Made by a program: the position numbers and the translations under genes
Notes under the pieces: generated by a model
What the model saw: the letters and a program-made list of their open reading frames with translations, nothing else
The model's database searches: none
Told to the model about the DNA's origin: nothing
In this document: positions 47,110-56,499 of the stretch, in pieces
Position numbering within the stretch: the first letter of the stretch is position 1
Layout of the letters: every line of letters begins with the position of its first letter
Source of the DNA: Pseudomonas graminis
Lineage (GTDB): Bacteria > Pseudomonadota > Gammaproteobacteria > Pseudomonadales > Pseudomonadaceae
Length of the DNA: 64,000 nucleotides
Direction: 5' to 3'
Assembly (NCBI RefSeq): GCF_013201545.1
Contig: NZ_CP053746.1
Location: 5,036,501 to 5,100,500 of the forward strand

Positions 47110-47592
47110 ATGTTCGAATTCATCTACCTGGCAATTCTCATCGGCATCGGCGGCACCGCGCTGCTGGATCTCTGGGCGCTGTTGCTCAAGGCGCTGCTGG
47201 GTTTGCCGACCCCGCCCTGGCACCTCGTCGGTCGCTGGTTCGCCGGGATGCCCAAGGGGCAGTTCGTGCACCGCAAGGGCATTGGCAGTTCCCCTCCCGT
47301 ACCCAATGAGCTGGCGATTGGCTGGTTCATGCATTACACCGTCGGCGTGCTGTTCGCCGCGGCGCTGTTGTTCATCTGGGGCGTGCAATGGGCGCACGCG
47401 CCGACCTTTCTGCCGGCACTGATCGTCGGACTGGTGACCATCGGTGCCGGCTGGTTCATCCTGCAGCCCGGCATGGGTGTCGGCATGGCGTGCAACAAGG
47501 CGCCGAAACCGAACGTGGCGCGGTTGCAGAATGTGGTCGGCCATGTGGTCTTCGCCACTGGCATGTATGGCGCGGCGCTACTGGTCGGGTAA
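47110..47592 (+). CDS. DUF2938 integral membrane protein
   Basis: Protein of 160 residues with about four hydrophobic helices: FIYLAILIGIGGTALLDLWA, WFMHYTVGVLFAAALLFIWG, FLPALIVGLVTIGAGWFILQ and VVGHVVFATGMYGAALLVG. The conserved His in GWFMHYTVG and GMGVGMACNKAPKPN fit the DUF2938 family. No function is known. It stands alone between a REP pair and the PRISE-type reductase. Confidence 0.8.
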   Translation: MFEFIYLAILIGIGGTALLDLWALLLKALLGLPTPPWHLVGRWFAGMPKGQFVHRKGIGSSPPVPNELAIGWFMHYTVGVLFAAALLFIWGVQWAHAPTFLPALIVGLVTIGAGWFILQPGMGVGMACNKAPKPNVARLQNVVGHVVFATGMYGAALLVG

Positions 47593-47729
47593 GTCAACGG
47601 GCGGCTGCCGGCGTGGTCTGTGGTCGCACCCGGCCAATCGAGCTGAACCTATGAGCATCGGTGCCGTTCTGAAACCTGAGAGCTGCATTTTTATGAAGCC
47701 CATTCATCTCGATCAAACAGGAGACCCCC

Positions 47730-48791
47730 ATGACCCAAACGGCCTTGGTCGTCGGCGCCAGCGGCATCGTCGGCAGCGCAACCACTCAACTGTTGCTCGA
47801 TAACGGTTGGCAGGTGGCCGCCCTCTCCCGCCGTCCCTCCCAGACGCCCGGTGTGATCCCCGTCGCGGCAGACCTGCAAGACCCGGCCTCGGTCAGGCAG
47901 GCCCTGGCGGATCTCAAACCGACCCATGTCTTCCTCACCACCTGGTCGCGTCAAGCGACGGAAGCTGAAAACATCCGCGTCAACGCCGCCATGGTGCGTA
48001 ACGTGCTGGACGCGTTGAGCCCGGCGAAGAGCGTCAAGCACGTCGCGCTGGTCACCGGCCTGAAGCATTACCTCGGCCCGTTCGAAGCCTACGGCAAAGG
48101 CACCCTGCCGCAGACGCCGTTCCGCGAGTCCCAGGGTCGGCTGGACATCGAGAATTTCTATTACGCCCAGGAAGATGAAGTGTTTGCCGCCGCCAAGCGT
48201 GACGGCTTCACCTGGAGCGTGCACCGTCCGCACACCGTTACCGGCGTCGCAGTGGGCAACGCGATGAACATGGCGACTACCCTCGCGGTGTATGCGTCGA
48301 TCTGCAAAGCCACCGGACGCCCGTTCGTGTTCCCCGGCTCCCGCGTGCAGTGGGACAGCCTCACCGACATGACCGATGCGCGGCAATTGGCCAAACAGCA
48401 ACTGTGGGCAGCGACGACGCCTGCGGCGGCGGATCAGGCGTTCAACATCACCAACGGCGACGTGTTTCGCTGGAAGTGGATGTGGGGCCAGATCGCCGAG
48501 TACTTCGGTGTGCACCCTGCTGCATTCCCGGAGAAGGTGTCCCCGCTGGAAGAGCAGATGGCCAACGATCAAGGGGCATGGGACGAGCTCGTGCGCGCCC
48601 ACGGTTTGAAAGAAGCCGACATCAGCCGCCTGATTTCGCCGTGGCACACCGATGCTGACCTCGGTCGCCCCATCGAAGTGGTGACCGACATGTCAAAAAG
48701 CCGGACCCTGGGCTTCAAGGAATTTCAGGCCAGCGACCAGGCCTTTTTCGACGTATTCGACACGTTGCGGGCCCAGCGCCTGATTCCTTGA
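47730..48791 (+). CDS. PRISE-type SDR (progesterone 5-beta-reductase/iridoid synthase-like)
   Basis: NAD(P)H-dependent reductase of 353 residues with an extended SDR fold: TALVVGASGIVGSATTQLLL binds the cofactor. It lacks the usual YxxxK and instead shows the PRISE motifs VTGLKHYLGPFEAYG (catalytic Lys) and DIENFYYAQEDEVFAA (catalytic Tyr), used by plant 1,4-enone reductases. NITNGDVFRWKWMWGQIAEY is also typical. The bacterial substrate is unknown, probably an activated enone. A bidirectional terminator follows. Confidence 0.88.
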   Translation: MTQTALVVGASGIVGSATTQLLLDNGWQVAALSRRPSQTPGVIPVAADLQDPASVRQALADLKPTHVFLTTWSRQATEAENIRVNAAMVRNVLDALSPAKSVKHVALVTGLKHYLGPFEAYGKGTLPQTPFRESQGRLDIENFYYAQEDEVFAAAKRDGFTWSVHRPHTVTGVAVGNAMNMATTLAVYASICKATGRPFVFPGSRVQWDSLTDMTDARQLAKQQLWAATTPAAADQAFNITNGDVFRWKWMWGQIAEYFGVHPAAFPEKVSPLEEQMANDQGAWDELVRAHGLKEADISRLISPWHTDADLGRPIEVVTDMSKSRTLGFKEFQASDQAFFDVFDTLRAQRLIP

Positions 48792-48813
48792 TCGGCTGAA
48801 CCGGCCACAAAAA

Positions 48814-48845
48814 AACGCAGCGATGATTTCGGTCATCGCTGCGTT
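48814..48845. terminator. Bidirectional terminator
   Basis: Perfect 13-bp stem AACGCAGCGATGA/TCATCGCTGCGTT with a six-base loop, A-run before and T-run after. It serves the PRISE-type gene on the plus strand and the DUF2945 gene on the minus strand. Confidence 0.9.
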
Positions 48846-48882
48846 TTCGTATCCGGGCCATCTGGTATCAAAGACGCACGAC

Positions 48883-49092
48883 TCAAGCCTTTTCCAAGGC
48901 GTCCTCTTTATGCATCGCGAGGTGACCGGTTTTGTCGCTCTTGACCTCGTACTGTGGCGCGTCCGGCGAGGCGTGACGATGCCGGCCCATGAACTCGACT
49001 TCCTTGGTGTGCACCTTCGTCACTTTGCCGACGATGTGCCCGGCCTCGGAGTTCCAGCGTACGTGATCACCGACCTTGAATGCATGAGCCAT
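48883..49092 (-). CDS. DUF2945 (HVA1/Tudor-like) small protein
   Basis: Protein of 69 residues of the hypervirulence-associated TUDOR family: FKVGDHVRWNSEAGHIVGKV, then PQYEVKSDKTGHLAMHKEDA. It is often found near stress and trehalose genes in pseudomonads. AAGGAG precedes the ATG. It follows the GH15 gene by 15 bases, so it shares that transcript. The molecular role is unknown. Confidence 0.85.
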   Translation of the reverse strand: MAHAFKVGDHVRWNSEAGHIVGKVTKVHTKEVEFMGRHRHASPDAPQYEVKSDKTGHLAMHKEDALEKA

Positions 49093-49107
49093 CTTTTTCT
49101 CCTTGAA

Positions 49108-50958
49108 TCAGGGCTGCCAGAGGGTCTGGCTGCCTTCGAGCTTGCGATCCAGAAAACTCGCCGCACTGATCAGCGCCAGGTGGCTGAGGGCTTGCGGCGT
49201 GTTGCCCAAATGGTGGCCGTGGGCGTCGAATTCCTCGGCGTACAAGCCCAGCGGGTTCGCGTAGCGCAGTAACTGTTCAAACTCCAGATGCGCCTGCTCC
49301 ACTCGCCCGGCGCGGGCAAGGCATTCGACGTACCAGAACGAACAGGCAACAAACGCCCCCTCTTCACCGCCGAGACCATCGTGATAGTCATCATCGTTGC
49401 GATAACGGAACACCATACCGTCGCGCACCAGCGCGCGCTCAATGGCATCCAGCGTCTTCAGCCATTTGGGATCGCTGGCGCCAACGAAGCGCACCAGCGG
49501 CATGAGCAACATGGACGCGTCGAGGTTCTTGCTGCCTTTGTGCTGGACGAAGTGGCCCAGATCGGCGTCCCAGAAGTTTTCCCAGATGTCATCGTGGATG
49601 GCCTGACGCGCCTGGTCCCAGCGCTCGAATGGCGCCGGCAGCGAGCGTTTCAGCGACAGCCGCAGCGCCCGGTCCAGCGCGACCCAGCACATCAGCCGCG
49701 AATGGAGAAAATGCTGATCGTCGCCGCGCATTTCCCAGATCCCGACGTCCTTGCTGTTCCAGGTCTCGCACAGATCGTTGACCAGGCGGGTGACGTGCTT
49801 CCAGCCCTCATGGGAAATAGCCTCGCCGTACTTGTTGGCCAAGTACACCGCATCGAGCAGCTCGCCGTAAATGTCCAGCTGCGTCTGCTTGTAGGCTTCG
49901 TTGCCGATACGGACCGGGGATGCACCGCCGTAGCCGCTCAGGTGGTCCAGTTCTTCTTCGGGCAATTCTTCGCGGCCGTCCAGCGCATAGAGAATCCCAA
50001 GCTTGTTGGCGTCCTCGCAGCAATCGCCCATGCGCTCGCGGACCCAGTGCATGAAGGCGTTGGCTTCCTCGGTGTAGCCCAGGCGCATGAACGCATAGAC
50101 GGTGAACGACGCGTCGCGGATCCACGTGTAGCGGTAGTCCCAGTTGCGCTCGCCGCCCTCTTCCTCCGGCAGGCCAAAGGTCGCCGCCGCGACGATGCCG
50201 CCATGCTTGCGTGAGGTCAGCAGCTTGAGCGCCAGGGCCGAGCGATTGACCACTTCGCGCCAACGGCCCCGGTAGTTGGAATGCCGACTCCAGTGCTGCC
50301 AGAAGTTGACGGTGTTTTTCAGATCGCAGTCGCAATTCGTGGCTTTGACCAGCGGATCATCAGCGCCGCCAAGCATGAACTCCACCACATCGCCCTGCTT
50401 CATTTCGAACTCGGCCGCCGCGGCATGGCCTTCGAGGGTCAATTGAGTCGTTGCGGCCAGACGCATGGCGGGCTGGCCTTCGGCGTCAAAGCGGATGTCT
50501 TCGCCGTCCATCTGCGCGGTGGTGTCGGCGCGGCTGTAATCGTGGCGTACCCGGCAGCGCATGCGCACGGCGGTTTGGCCGTGACGCACATGAATGCGGC
50601 GGATCAGGCGCGGCAGGTTATCCACTTCGGACGCGATGGGCATCAGGTCGGTGACTTCTACCACGGCGTCCTTGGCAATCCAGCGCGTCATCAGCACGTT
50701 GGTTTCCGGCAGATACAGCTGCTGGCGACGGGCATCAGGGAGGATCGGCGCCAGCTGGAAAATCCCGGCGTCCGGAGTGTCCAGCAGCGCGGTAAAAATA
50801 CTGGGGCTGTCGAAATCGGGCCAGCAGCAGAAGTCGATGCTCCCGGTGTCGGCCACTAGCGCGGCGCTGCGCATGTCGCCAATGATCCCGTGGTTTTCGA
50901 TAGCGTTCTGCGGTTCTTGCTCGGTCGGGTCATCCGGGTGCGGGGTGTGTTCAGCCAT
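49108..50958 (-). CDS. Glycoside hydrolase family 15 protein (glucoamylase/trehalase-like)
   Basis: Cytoplasmic enzyme of 616 residues. The N-terminal beta domain opens ENHGIIGDMRSAALVADTGS and DFCCWPDFDSPSIFTALLD. The (alpha/alpha)6 barrel shows GERNWDYRYTWIRDASFTVY, the acid region EELPEEELDHLSGYGGASPV, and GGEEGAFVACSFWYVECLAR with the second conserved Glu. There is no signal peptide, so the substrate is internal, perhaps trehalose or malto-oligosaccharide. It overlaps the SDR gene upstream by eight bases. Confidence 0.9.
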   Translation of the reverse strand: MAEHTPHPDDPTEQEPQNAIENHGIIGDMRSAALVADTGSIDFCCWPDFDSPSIFTALLDTPDAGIFQLAPILPDARRQQLYLPETNVLMTRWIAKDAVVEVTDLMPIASEVDNLPRLIRRIHVRHGQTAVRMRCRVRHDYSRADTTAQMDGEDIRFDAEGQPAMRLAATTQLTLEGHAAAAEFEMKQGDVVEFMLGGADDPLVKATNCDCDLKNTVNFWQHWSRHSNYRGRWREVVNRSALALKLLTSRKHGGIVAAATFGLPEEEGGERNWDYRYTWIRDASFTVYAFMRLGYTEEANAFMHWVRERMGDCCEDANKLGILYALDGREELPEEELDHLSGYGGASPVRIGNEAYKQTQLDIYGELLDAVYLANKYGEAISHEGWKHVTRLVNDLCETWNSKDVGIWEMRGDDQHFLHSRLMCWVALDRALRLSLKRSLPAPFERWDQARQAIHDDIWENFWDADLGHFVQHKGSKNLDASMLLMPLVRFVGASDPKWLKTLDAIERALVRDGMVFRYRNDDDYHDGLGGEEGAFVACSFWYVECLARAGRVEQAHLEFEQLLRYANPLGLYAEEFDAHGHHLGNTPQALSHLALISAASFLDRKLEGSQTLWQP

Positions 50959-51751
50959 TGTTGCGGAACTCCGGGTAGAGGCTCATGCCGCCGTCGATGA
51001 ACAGCGTCGTGCCATGCACATAATCGGACGCATCCGAGGCCAGCCAGACGATGGCGTTGGCCACATCGTCGGCCTCGCCGACCCGACCGTACGGGATCAG
51101 CTCCAGCAGTTTCTTTTCGGCGTCGCCACTGGTGGCCTTGGTGTTAATGGCCGTGCGAATAGCGCCTGGCGCGATGCTGTTGACTCGGATGCGCTGTTCG
51201 CCAACCTCTTGGGCAATGCTGCGCATCAGCAAATCGACGCCGCCCTTCGAGGCGGCGTAATTGACGTGACCGGCCCAAGGGATCACCTGATGCACCGAGC
51301 TCATGTGGATGATCTTGCCCCGGGCGCGGGACACCTCAGAGCGGATGTCCTGTTTGGCGAACTGCCGCACGGCGGCGCGCGCGCAGAGGAACTGACCGGT
51401 GAGGTTGACGTTAATGACGGTGTTCCAGTCTTCGAGTGACATGTCGGCGAAGGCGGCATCCTTCTGCAGTCCGGAATTGGCGACCAGGATGTCCAGACGG
51501 CCGAATGCGTCGAGGGTCTCGGCGAACAGCTTTTCCACGTCCTGCTCGTTGGAGACGTCGGCGCCAATGGCGATGGCCTGGCCGCCGGCGTCGATGATTT
51601 CTTGCGCGAGCTTCTGCGCGGGTTCGGGTTGCGAGTGGTAGTTGATCACCACCGCCGCGCCTGACGCCGCCAGCCCTTTCGCTGCGCCGGCACCCAGTCC
51701 GGAGCTGGCGCCGGTGACGATGGCGACTTGGCCTTTCAACGAAATCTGCAT
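50951..51751 (-). CDS. SDR-family oxidoreductase (glucose 1-dehydrogenase-like)
   Basis: Classical short-chain dehydrogenase of 266 residues. Cofactor motif VTGASSGLGAGAAKGLAASG, then LVANSGLQKDAAFADMSLED; catalytic Ser in IIHMSSVHQVIPWAGHV and YxxxK in NYAASKGG. The end DYVHGTTLFIDGGMSLYPEF is that of glucose 1-dehydrogenase-like members. It is first in the operon with GH15 and DUF2945, which fits release of glucose by GH15 and its oxidation here, as inference. Confidence 0.88.
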   Translation of the reverse strand: MQISLKGQVAIVTGASSGLGAGAAKGLAASGAAVVINYHSQPEPAQKLAQEIIDAGGQAIAIGADVSNEQDVEKLFAETLDAFGRLDILVANSGLQKDAAFADMSLEDWNTVINVNLTGQFLCARAAVRQFAKQDIRSEVSRARGKIIHMSSVHQVIPWAGHVNYAASKGGVDLLMRSIAQEVGEQRIRVNSIAPGAIRTAINTKATSGDAEKKLLELIPYGRVGEADDVANAIVWLASDASDYVHGTTLFIDGGMSLYPEFRNNG

Positions 51752-51900
51752 GGAATGTAGAGCCTCATGGTGAGCGTTTTAATGCTGACTCACGGGGTTC
51801 TGCCGAAGTTCAGCGAGATGAGTACGCCCGTGGCGAAAAGCCCCCCCGGCTGGCATTGGCAGGCAGGGCCTTGGCGGTCCGCTGCAGAACTGAGGGTGCA

Positions 51901-52685
51901 CAGGCTGGCCTCTTCCCGGCTGAAGCCGGTCCCACTAACAGCATGCGCATACCCAGTGGGACTGGCTTTAGCCGGGAAGGCGTCGGTGGTCACGCCGCAA
52001 AATCGAGGGCGCACAGGCTGGCCCTTCCAGGCTGAAGCCGGTCCCACTAACTGCATGCGCATACCCGGTGGGACCGGCTTTAGCCGGGAAGACGTCAGCA
52101 GCCATGGCGCAAAATCGAGGGTGCACAGGCTGGCCCTTCCCGGCTAAAGCCGGTCCCACTAACTGCATGCGCATACCCGGTGGGACCGGCTTTAGCCGGG
52201 AAGACGTCAGTAGCCATGACGCAAAATCGAGGGTGCACAGGCTGGCCCTTCCCGGCTGAAGCCGGTCCCACTAACTGCATGCGCATACCCAGTGGGACTG
52301 GCTTTAGCCGGGAAGGCGTCAGTAGCCATGGCGCAAAATCGAGGATGCCCGGACTGGCCTATTCCCGGCTGAAGCCGGTCCCACTAACAGCATGCGCATA
52401 CCCAGTGGGACTGGCTTTAGCCGGGAAGGCGTCGGTGGTCACGCCGCAAAATCGAGGGTGCACAGGCTGGCCCTTCCAGGCTGAAGCCGGTCCCACTAAC
52501 AGCATGCGCATACCCGGTGGGACTGGCTTTAGCCGGGAGACGTCAGTAGCCATGGCGCAAAATCGACGGTGCACAGGCTGGCCTCTTCCCGGCTGAAGCC
52601 GGTCCTACAATTCGCGGCCCAGCCGGTCCTGCCAACAGCATGCGTATATCCAGTAGGACTGGCTTTAGCCGGGAACGCTGGACGC
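51901..52685. repeat. Tandem array of about seven 112-bp units built from REP pairs
   Basis: Units begin near 51901, 52014, 52126, 52238, 52350, 52463 and 52574 (periods 111-113). Each holds CTTCCCGGCTGAAGCCGGTC, a TAACNGCATGCGCATACCC linker, the opposite-facing GGCTTTAGCCGGGAAG and a CGCAAAATCGAGGGTGCA tail. The last unit is diverged. It fills most of the 1,021-base gap 51752-52772; the remainder shows no gene. Open frames inside it are artefacts. Confidence 0.95.
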
Positions 52686-52772
52686 CGAACAACCGCGCTC
52701 CATAAACTGGCGCCCATCATGTCGCAGGCCATCCACAGCAGGGTGACGAATGTCGGGTAACGGGGACGATCT

Positions 52773-53696
52773 ATGAATCGCAATGAGCTGCGCAAGGCCG
52801 ACATCAACCTGATGGTGGTGTTCGAGACCTTGATGCAAGAGCGTAACGTGACCCGCGCCGCCGAGAAGCTGTTCCTCGGCCAACCCACTATCAGCGCTGC
52901 CCTCAATCGCCTGCGTGCGCTGTTCAACGACCCGCTGTTCATTCGCGTCGGTCACCGCATGGAGCCTACAGCACGGGCCAACGAGATCATCAGTCACCTG
53001 TCGCCGGCGCTGGACGCCATGTCCGTGGCCCTGAGCCTTACGCGGGAATTCGACCCGGCCAGCAGCGACATGACCTTCCGCATCGGGCTGTCCGACGACG
53101 TCGAATACAGCCTGTTGCCGCCGATGCTGCGCGCGATTCGTGAAGAAGCACCGGGCATCGTGCTGGTGATCAAGCAGGTCAATTTCTGGAATGTTTCGGA
53201 GCTGCTCATGTCTGGCGACATCACCGTCGGCGTCTGCCTGACCCGTGAACTGCCGGCAAACGCCAAGCGGAAAATGCTCCGCACCGTGCAGCCAATGGTG
53301 GTGCGCGCCGATTCTTCGCCGGAGCCGATCACCCTGGATGAATACTGCACACGGCCCCACGTCGTGGTTTCCCACGTGGCGAACATTTCGAGCTTTGCGG
53401 ATGAGTGGCTGGCCGCGATCGGCCGCAAGCGCACTGCCGTATTGTCGGTGCCGCAATACAGCACGTTGCCGGCGTTGATGGAGGGGACGGACCTGCTGTG
53501 CAACTTGCCGGATCACCTGACCCGTGCCATGGCTCGAACCGGTCTGCGCGGTGAACCGCTGCCGTTCGTGACGCCGAACCTGGACCTGTCGATGGTCTGG
53601 CTCAGCGTCATGGACACTGACCCCGCCGAACGCTGGCTGCGCAAGCGGCTGGAGGCGTTCATGGGGGATTCGACGGCGACCAGCGCCCCGCAGTAG
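52773..53696 (+). CDS. LysR-family transcriptional regulator
   Basis: Regulator of 307 residues of the NodD/LeuO-like subgroup. DNA-binding start LRKADINLMVVFETLMQERN and VTRAAEKLFLGQPTISAALN, then LFNDPLFIRVGHRMEPTARA. The effector domain shows FRIGLSDDVEYSLLPPMLRA. It lies alone after the REP array and is convergent with pstB. The target genes and ligand are unknown. Confidence 0.88.
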   Translation: MNRNELRKADINLMVVFETLMQERNVTRAAEKLFLGQPTISAALNRLRALFNDPLFIRVGHRMEPTARANEIISHLSPALDAMSVALSLTREFDPASSDMTFRIGLSDDVEYSLLPPMLRAIREEAPGIVLVIKQVNFWNVSELLMSGDITVGVCLTRELPANAKRKMLRTVQPMVVRADSSPEPITLDEYCTRPHVVVSHVANISSFADEWLAAIGRKRTAVLSVPQYSTLPALMEGTDLLCNLPDHLTRAMARTGLRGEPLPFVTPNLDLSMVWLSVMDTDPAERWLRKRLEAFMGDSTATSAPQ

Positions 53697-53705
53697 CGCC
53701 CGACG

Positions 53706-53731
53706 CATTCCCGGCTAAAGCCGGTCCTACG
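53706..53731. repeat. Single REP unit between LysR gene and pstB
   Basis: ATTCCCGGCTAAAGCCGGTC-type unit between convergent genes; same class as the array at 51901. Confidence 0.75.
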
Positions 53732-53779
53732 AGGCGCGCGGTCCCACTACAACCTCCCGCAGCGCCGCGATAACCCCGA

Positions 53780-54559
53780 TCAGCCAAAACGACCGGTGAT
53801 GTAATCCTCGGTCTGGGTCTTGGACGGCTTGGTGAAGATGGTGTCGGTGTCGCCGTGTTCGATCAGTTCGCCCATGAACATGAACGCGGTGTAGTCCGAG
53901 CAGCGCGCGGCCTGTTGCATGTTGTGGGTCACGATGATCACCGTGAACTGCTCTTTGAGCTCGGTGATCAGCTGTTCGATGCGACCGGTGGAGATCGGGT
54001 CGAGGGCTGAAGTCGGTTCGTCCAGCAGCAGCACTTGCGGGCGCAGCGCGATGGTGCGGGCGATGCACAGACGCTGTTGCTGACCACCGGAAAGACTCTG
54101 GGCGCTCTGCTTGAGCTTGTCTTTCACTTCATCCCACAACGCCGCGCCACGCAGGGCCTGCTCGACGCGCTCTTCCATCTCGCGACGGGAGAGTTTTTCG
54201 TGGTGACGCACCGCGTAGGCGATGTTGTCGTAGATCGACATCGGGAACGGCACCGGCTTCTGGAACACCATGCCGACGTTGCTGCGCAGGCGGTTCATCG
54301 AGTAACCCGGGGCGAGAATATTCTCCCCGTTGAGCATCACTTCGCCTTTGGCTTCCTGCTTCGGGTACATCGAGTAAATGCGGTTGAACACGCGCAGCAG
54401 CGTGGACTTGCCGCAGCCGGACGGGCCGATGATCGCGGTGATGCGCTTCTCGGGGATGATCATGTCGACCGACTTCAGCGAGCGCTGAGTGCCGTAGTAG
54501 AAATCGAGACCGCGTACCTGGATTTTGGTTTTTTCGTCGGCGAGGGAAAGGTTGTTCAT
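53780..54559 (-). CDS. pstB: PstB, phosphate ABC transporter ATPase
   Basis: ATPase of 259 residues energising phosphate import. Walker A is [20 protein letters not shown], signature [20 protein letters not shown], Walker [21 protein letters not shown]. The end [12 protein letters not shown] is typical of PstB. It is last in pstS-pstC-pstA-pstB; no phoU follows. The ATG abuts the pstA stop. Confidence 0.96.
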   Translation of the reverse strand: MNNLSLADEKTKIQVRGLDFYYGTQRSLKSVDMIIPEKRITAIIGPSGCGKSTLLRVFNRIYSMYPKQEAKGEVMLNGENILAPGYSMNRLRSNVGMVFQKPVPFPMSIYDNIAYAVRHHEKLSRREMEERVEQALRGAALWDEVKDKLKQSAQSLSGGQQQRLCIARTIALRPQVLLLDEPTSALDPISTGRIEQLITELKEQFTVIIVTHNMQQAARCSDYTAFMFMGELIEHGDTDTIFTKPSKTQTEDYITGRFG

Positions 54560-55437
54560 CAGGACGCCCTATTGCGCAAAAGGAGAAGACGGGAACTGAG
54601 GCTCAGTACCAGTACAAACATGGTCATAATCAAAGCGCCGGCCCAGGCCAGGGAATGCCAGTCATCGAACGGACTCATCGCGTACTGGAAAATCACCACA
54701 GGCACGCTTGCGATCGGTTTGAGCAGGTCACTGCTCCAGAACTGGTTACCGAAGGCGGTGAACAGCAGCGGCGCGGTTTCGCCGGTGATGCGCGCCAGCG
54801 CCAGCAGGATGCCGGTCACCACGCCGGCCTTGGCCGCACGCAGGACGATCTGCAATGTCAGCTTCCATTGCGGCACACCCAGGGCCAATGCGGCTTCGCG
54901 CATGGTCGACGGTTGCAGCTGGAGCATTTCATCGGTGGTTCGCACCACCACCGGGATCACCAGCAGGGCCAGGGCCAGGGCGCCGGCGATGGCGGAGAAA
55001 CCGACCTGGTGGTTGGTCACGGCGCTGAGGGGCAGAATCACCGCGGTGTACACGAACAGACCGAGCACGATCGACGGCGCCGACAGCAGAATGTCGTTGA
55101 TGAAGCGCACCGCATTGCCCAGCTTGGTGTTGCGGGCAAACTCTGCCAGCCATATACCGGCCATCAATCCGATCGGCGTGCCGATCAGCAGGCCGATGCC
55201 GGACATCAGGATGCTGCCGTAAAAGGCGTTGGCCAGTCCGCCCGATGAGCCCGGTGGCGGGGTCATTTCGGTGAACAGCCGCAGGTTCAGTGCTTCGAAC
55301 CCGTTGACGATCGTGGTCAGCAGAATCCACACCAGCCACAACAGGCCGAAGGCCGTCGCGGCGCAGCTCAGTACCATCGCGATTCTGTTCTTGATGGCGC
55401 GCGAGCGGTACAGGTTTTCGTTATCGGCCTTACTCAT
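54559..55437 (-). CDS. pstA: PstA, phosphate ABC transporter permease
   Basis: Inner-membrane permease of 292 residues with about six helices ([60 protein letters not shown]). The EAA-type coupling loop is [20 protein letters not shown]. It pairs with PstC to form the channel. Its ATG overlaps the pstC stop, and pstB follows directly. Confidence 0.95.
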   Translation of the reverse strand: MSKADNENLYRSRAIKNRIAMVLSCAATAFGLLWLVWILLTTIVNGFEALNLRLFTEMTPPPGSSGGLANAFYGSILMSGIGLLIGTPIGLMAGIWLAEFARNTKLGNAVRFINDILLSAPSIVLGLFVYTAVILPLSAVTNHQVGFSAIAGALALALLVIPVVVRTTDEMLQLQPSTMREAALALGVPQWKLTLQIVLRAAKAGVVTGILLALARITGETAPLLFTAFGNQFWSSDLLKPIASVPVVIFQYAMSPFDDWHSLAWAGALIMTMFVLVLSLSSRLLLLRNRAS

Positions 55438-56429
55438 AGACCCTCCTTGCGCGACAGACGAGAGAGCATCAGACGGGCGATCGCCAGCACGATGAAGGTA
55501 ACCACGAACAGCAGGAAGCCCAGGGCGATCAGCGCAGAACGGTGCAGGTCGGTGTAGGCCTCGCTGAACTCGTTGGCAATCACCGAAGCAATCGAGCTGC
55601 TTGGCATCATCAGCGATGCGGAGAACTGGTGGGCGTTGCCCAACACGAAGGTCACCGCCATGGTTTCGCCGAGCGCACGGCCCAGTCCCAGGAACACCCC
55701 GCCGACCACCGCAGAGCGGGTATAAGGCAGGACGATGTCCCAGACCACTTCCCAGGTTGTGCCGCCCAGTGCATACGCCGACTCTTTAAGGGCGATGGGC
55801 ACGCTGCGGAACACTTCGGTCATGACCGAGGTGATGAACGGGATAATCATGATCGCCAGCACGATGCCGGCGGTGAGCATGCCGATGCCCAGGGGTGGGC
55901 CCTGGAACACAGGGCCGATCAGCGGCAGCGCGCCAAGGTTGTCGTTGATCCACGGGGCCATGTATTGCGCCATGAACGGGCCGAACACGAACAGGCCCCA
56001 CATGCCGTAGATGATCGAAGGAATGCCGGCCAGCAACTCCACCGCCGAAGCGATGGGCATGCGCAACCAGGGCGGTGCGACTTCAGTCAGAAAAACCGCG
56101 ATGCCGAAGCTCACCGGAACGGCGATCAGCAGCGCGAGAAAGGAGGTGACCAGCGTGCCGTAGATCGGCACCAACGCGCCGAACTTGCCGTTGACCACAT
56201 CCCATTCGGTACTGGTAAGAAATTCGAAGCCAAAGGTCTTGAACGCCAGGGCACCGCCCCAGAGTGTCGAGCCGGCGATACTCGCCAGCAACAGCAGCAC
56301 CAACAGAGCCGCTCCCAGCATCGTGCGCCGAAACCAGGCGTCGTGTCGGTGATCGCGGGCCGCGCGTTTTTCGCTCTCGGATATTGCATCCGGAATCACA
56401 GCGGACATGTATTGGGTGTTATCAGTCAT
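55434..56429 (-). CDS. pstC: PstC, phosphate ABC transporter permease
   Basis: Permease of 331 residues. A cytoplasmic N-terminus is followed by helices (MLGAALLVLLLLASIAGSTL; VTSFLALLIAVPVSFGIAVF) and the coupling loop VPIALKESAYALGGTTWEVV. The family motif ELLAGIPSIIYGMWGLFVFG is present. It is second in the operon after pstS (70-base gap) and overlaps pstA by four bases. Confidence 0.95.
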   Translation of the reverse strand: MTDNTQYMSAVIPDAISESEKRAARDHRHDAWFRRTMLGAALLVLLLLASIAGSTLWGGALAFKTFGFEFLTSTEWDVVNGKFGALVPIYGTLVTSFLALLIAVPVSFGIAVFLTEVAPPWLRMPIASAVELLAGIPSIIYGMWGLFVFGPFMAQYMAPWINDNLGALPLIGPVFQGPPLGIGMLTAGIVLAIMIIPFITSVMTEVFRSVPIALKESAYALGGTTWEVVWDIVLPYTRSAVVGGVFLGLGRALGETMAVTFVLGNAHQFSASLMMPSSSIASVIANEFSEAYTDLHRSALIALGFLLFVVTFIVLAIARLMLSRLSRKEGL

Positions 56430-56499
56430 GGTAGGTCCACTCGCAAGGAAACCCTGTCACCGAGCGCTCGGTGACAGGGGTTAGCCGGATGACGTCGAG

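Noticed and set aside
52180..52596. Open frames of up to 138 codons through the 112-bp array with repeated peptides
   Set aside because: They are translations of REP repeats in several frames on both strands, with no ribosome sites and no protein-like composition.
51901..52685. CRISPR array
   Set aside because: Whole 112-bp units repeat, without unique spacers between short repeats, and no cas genes are near.
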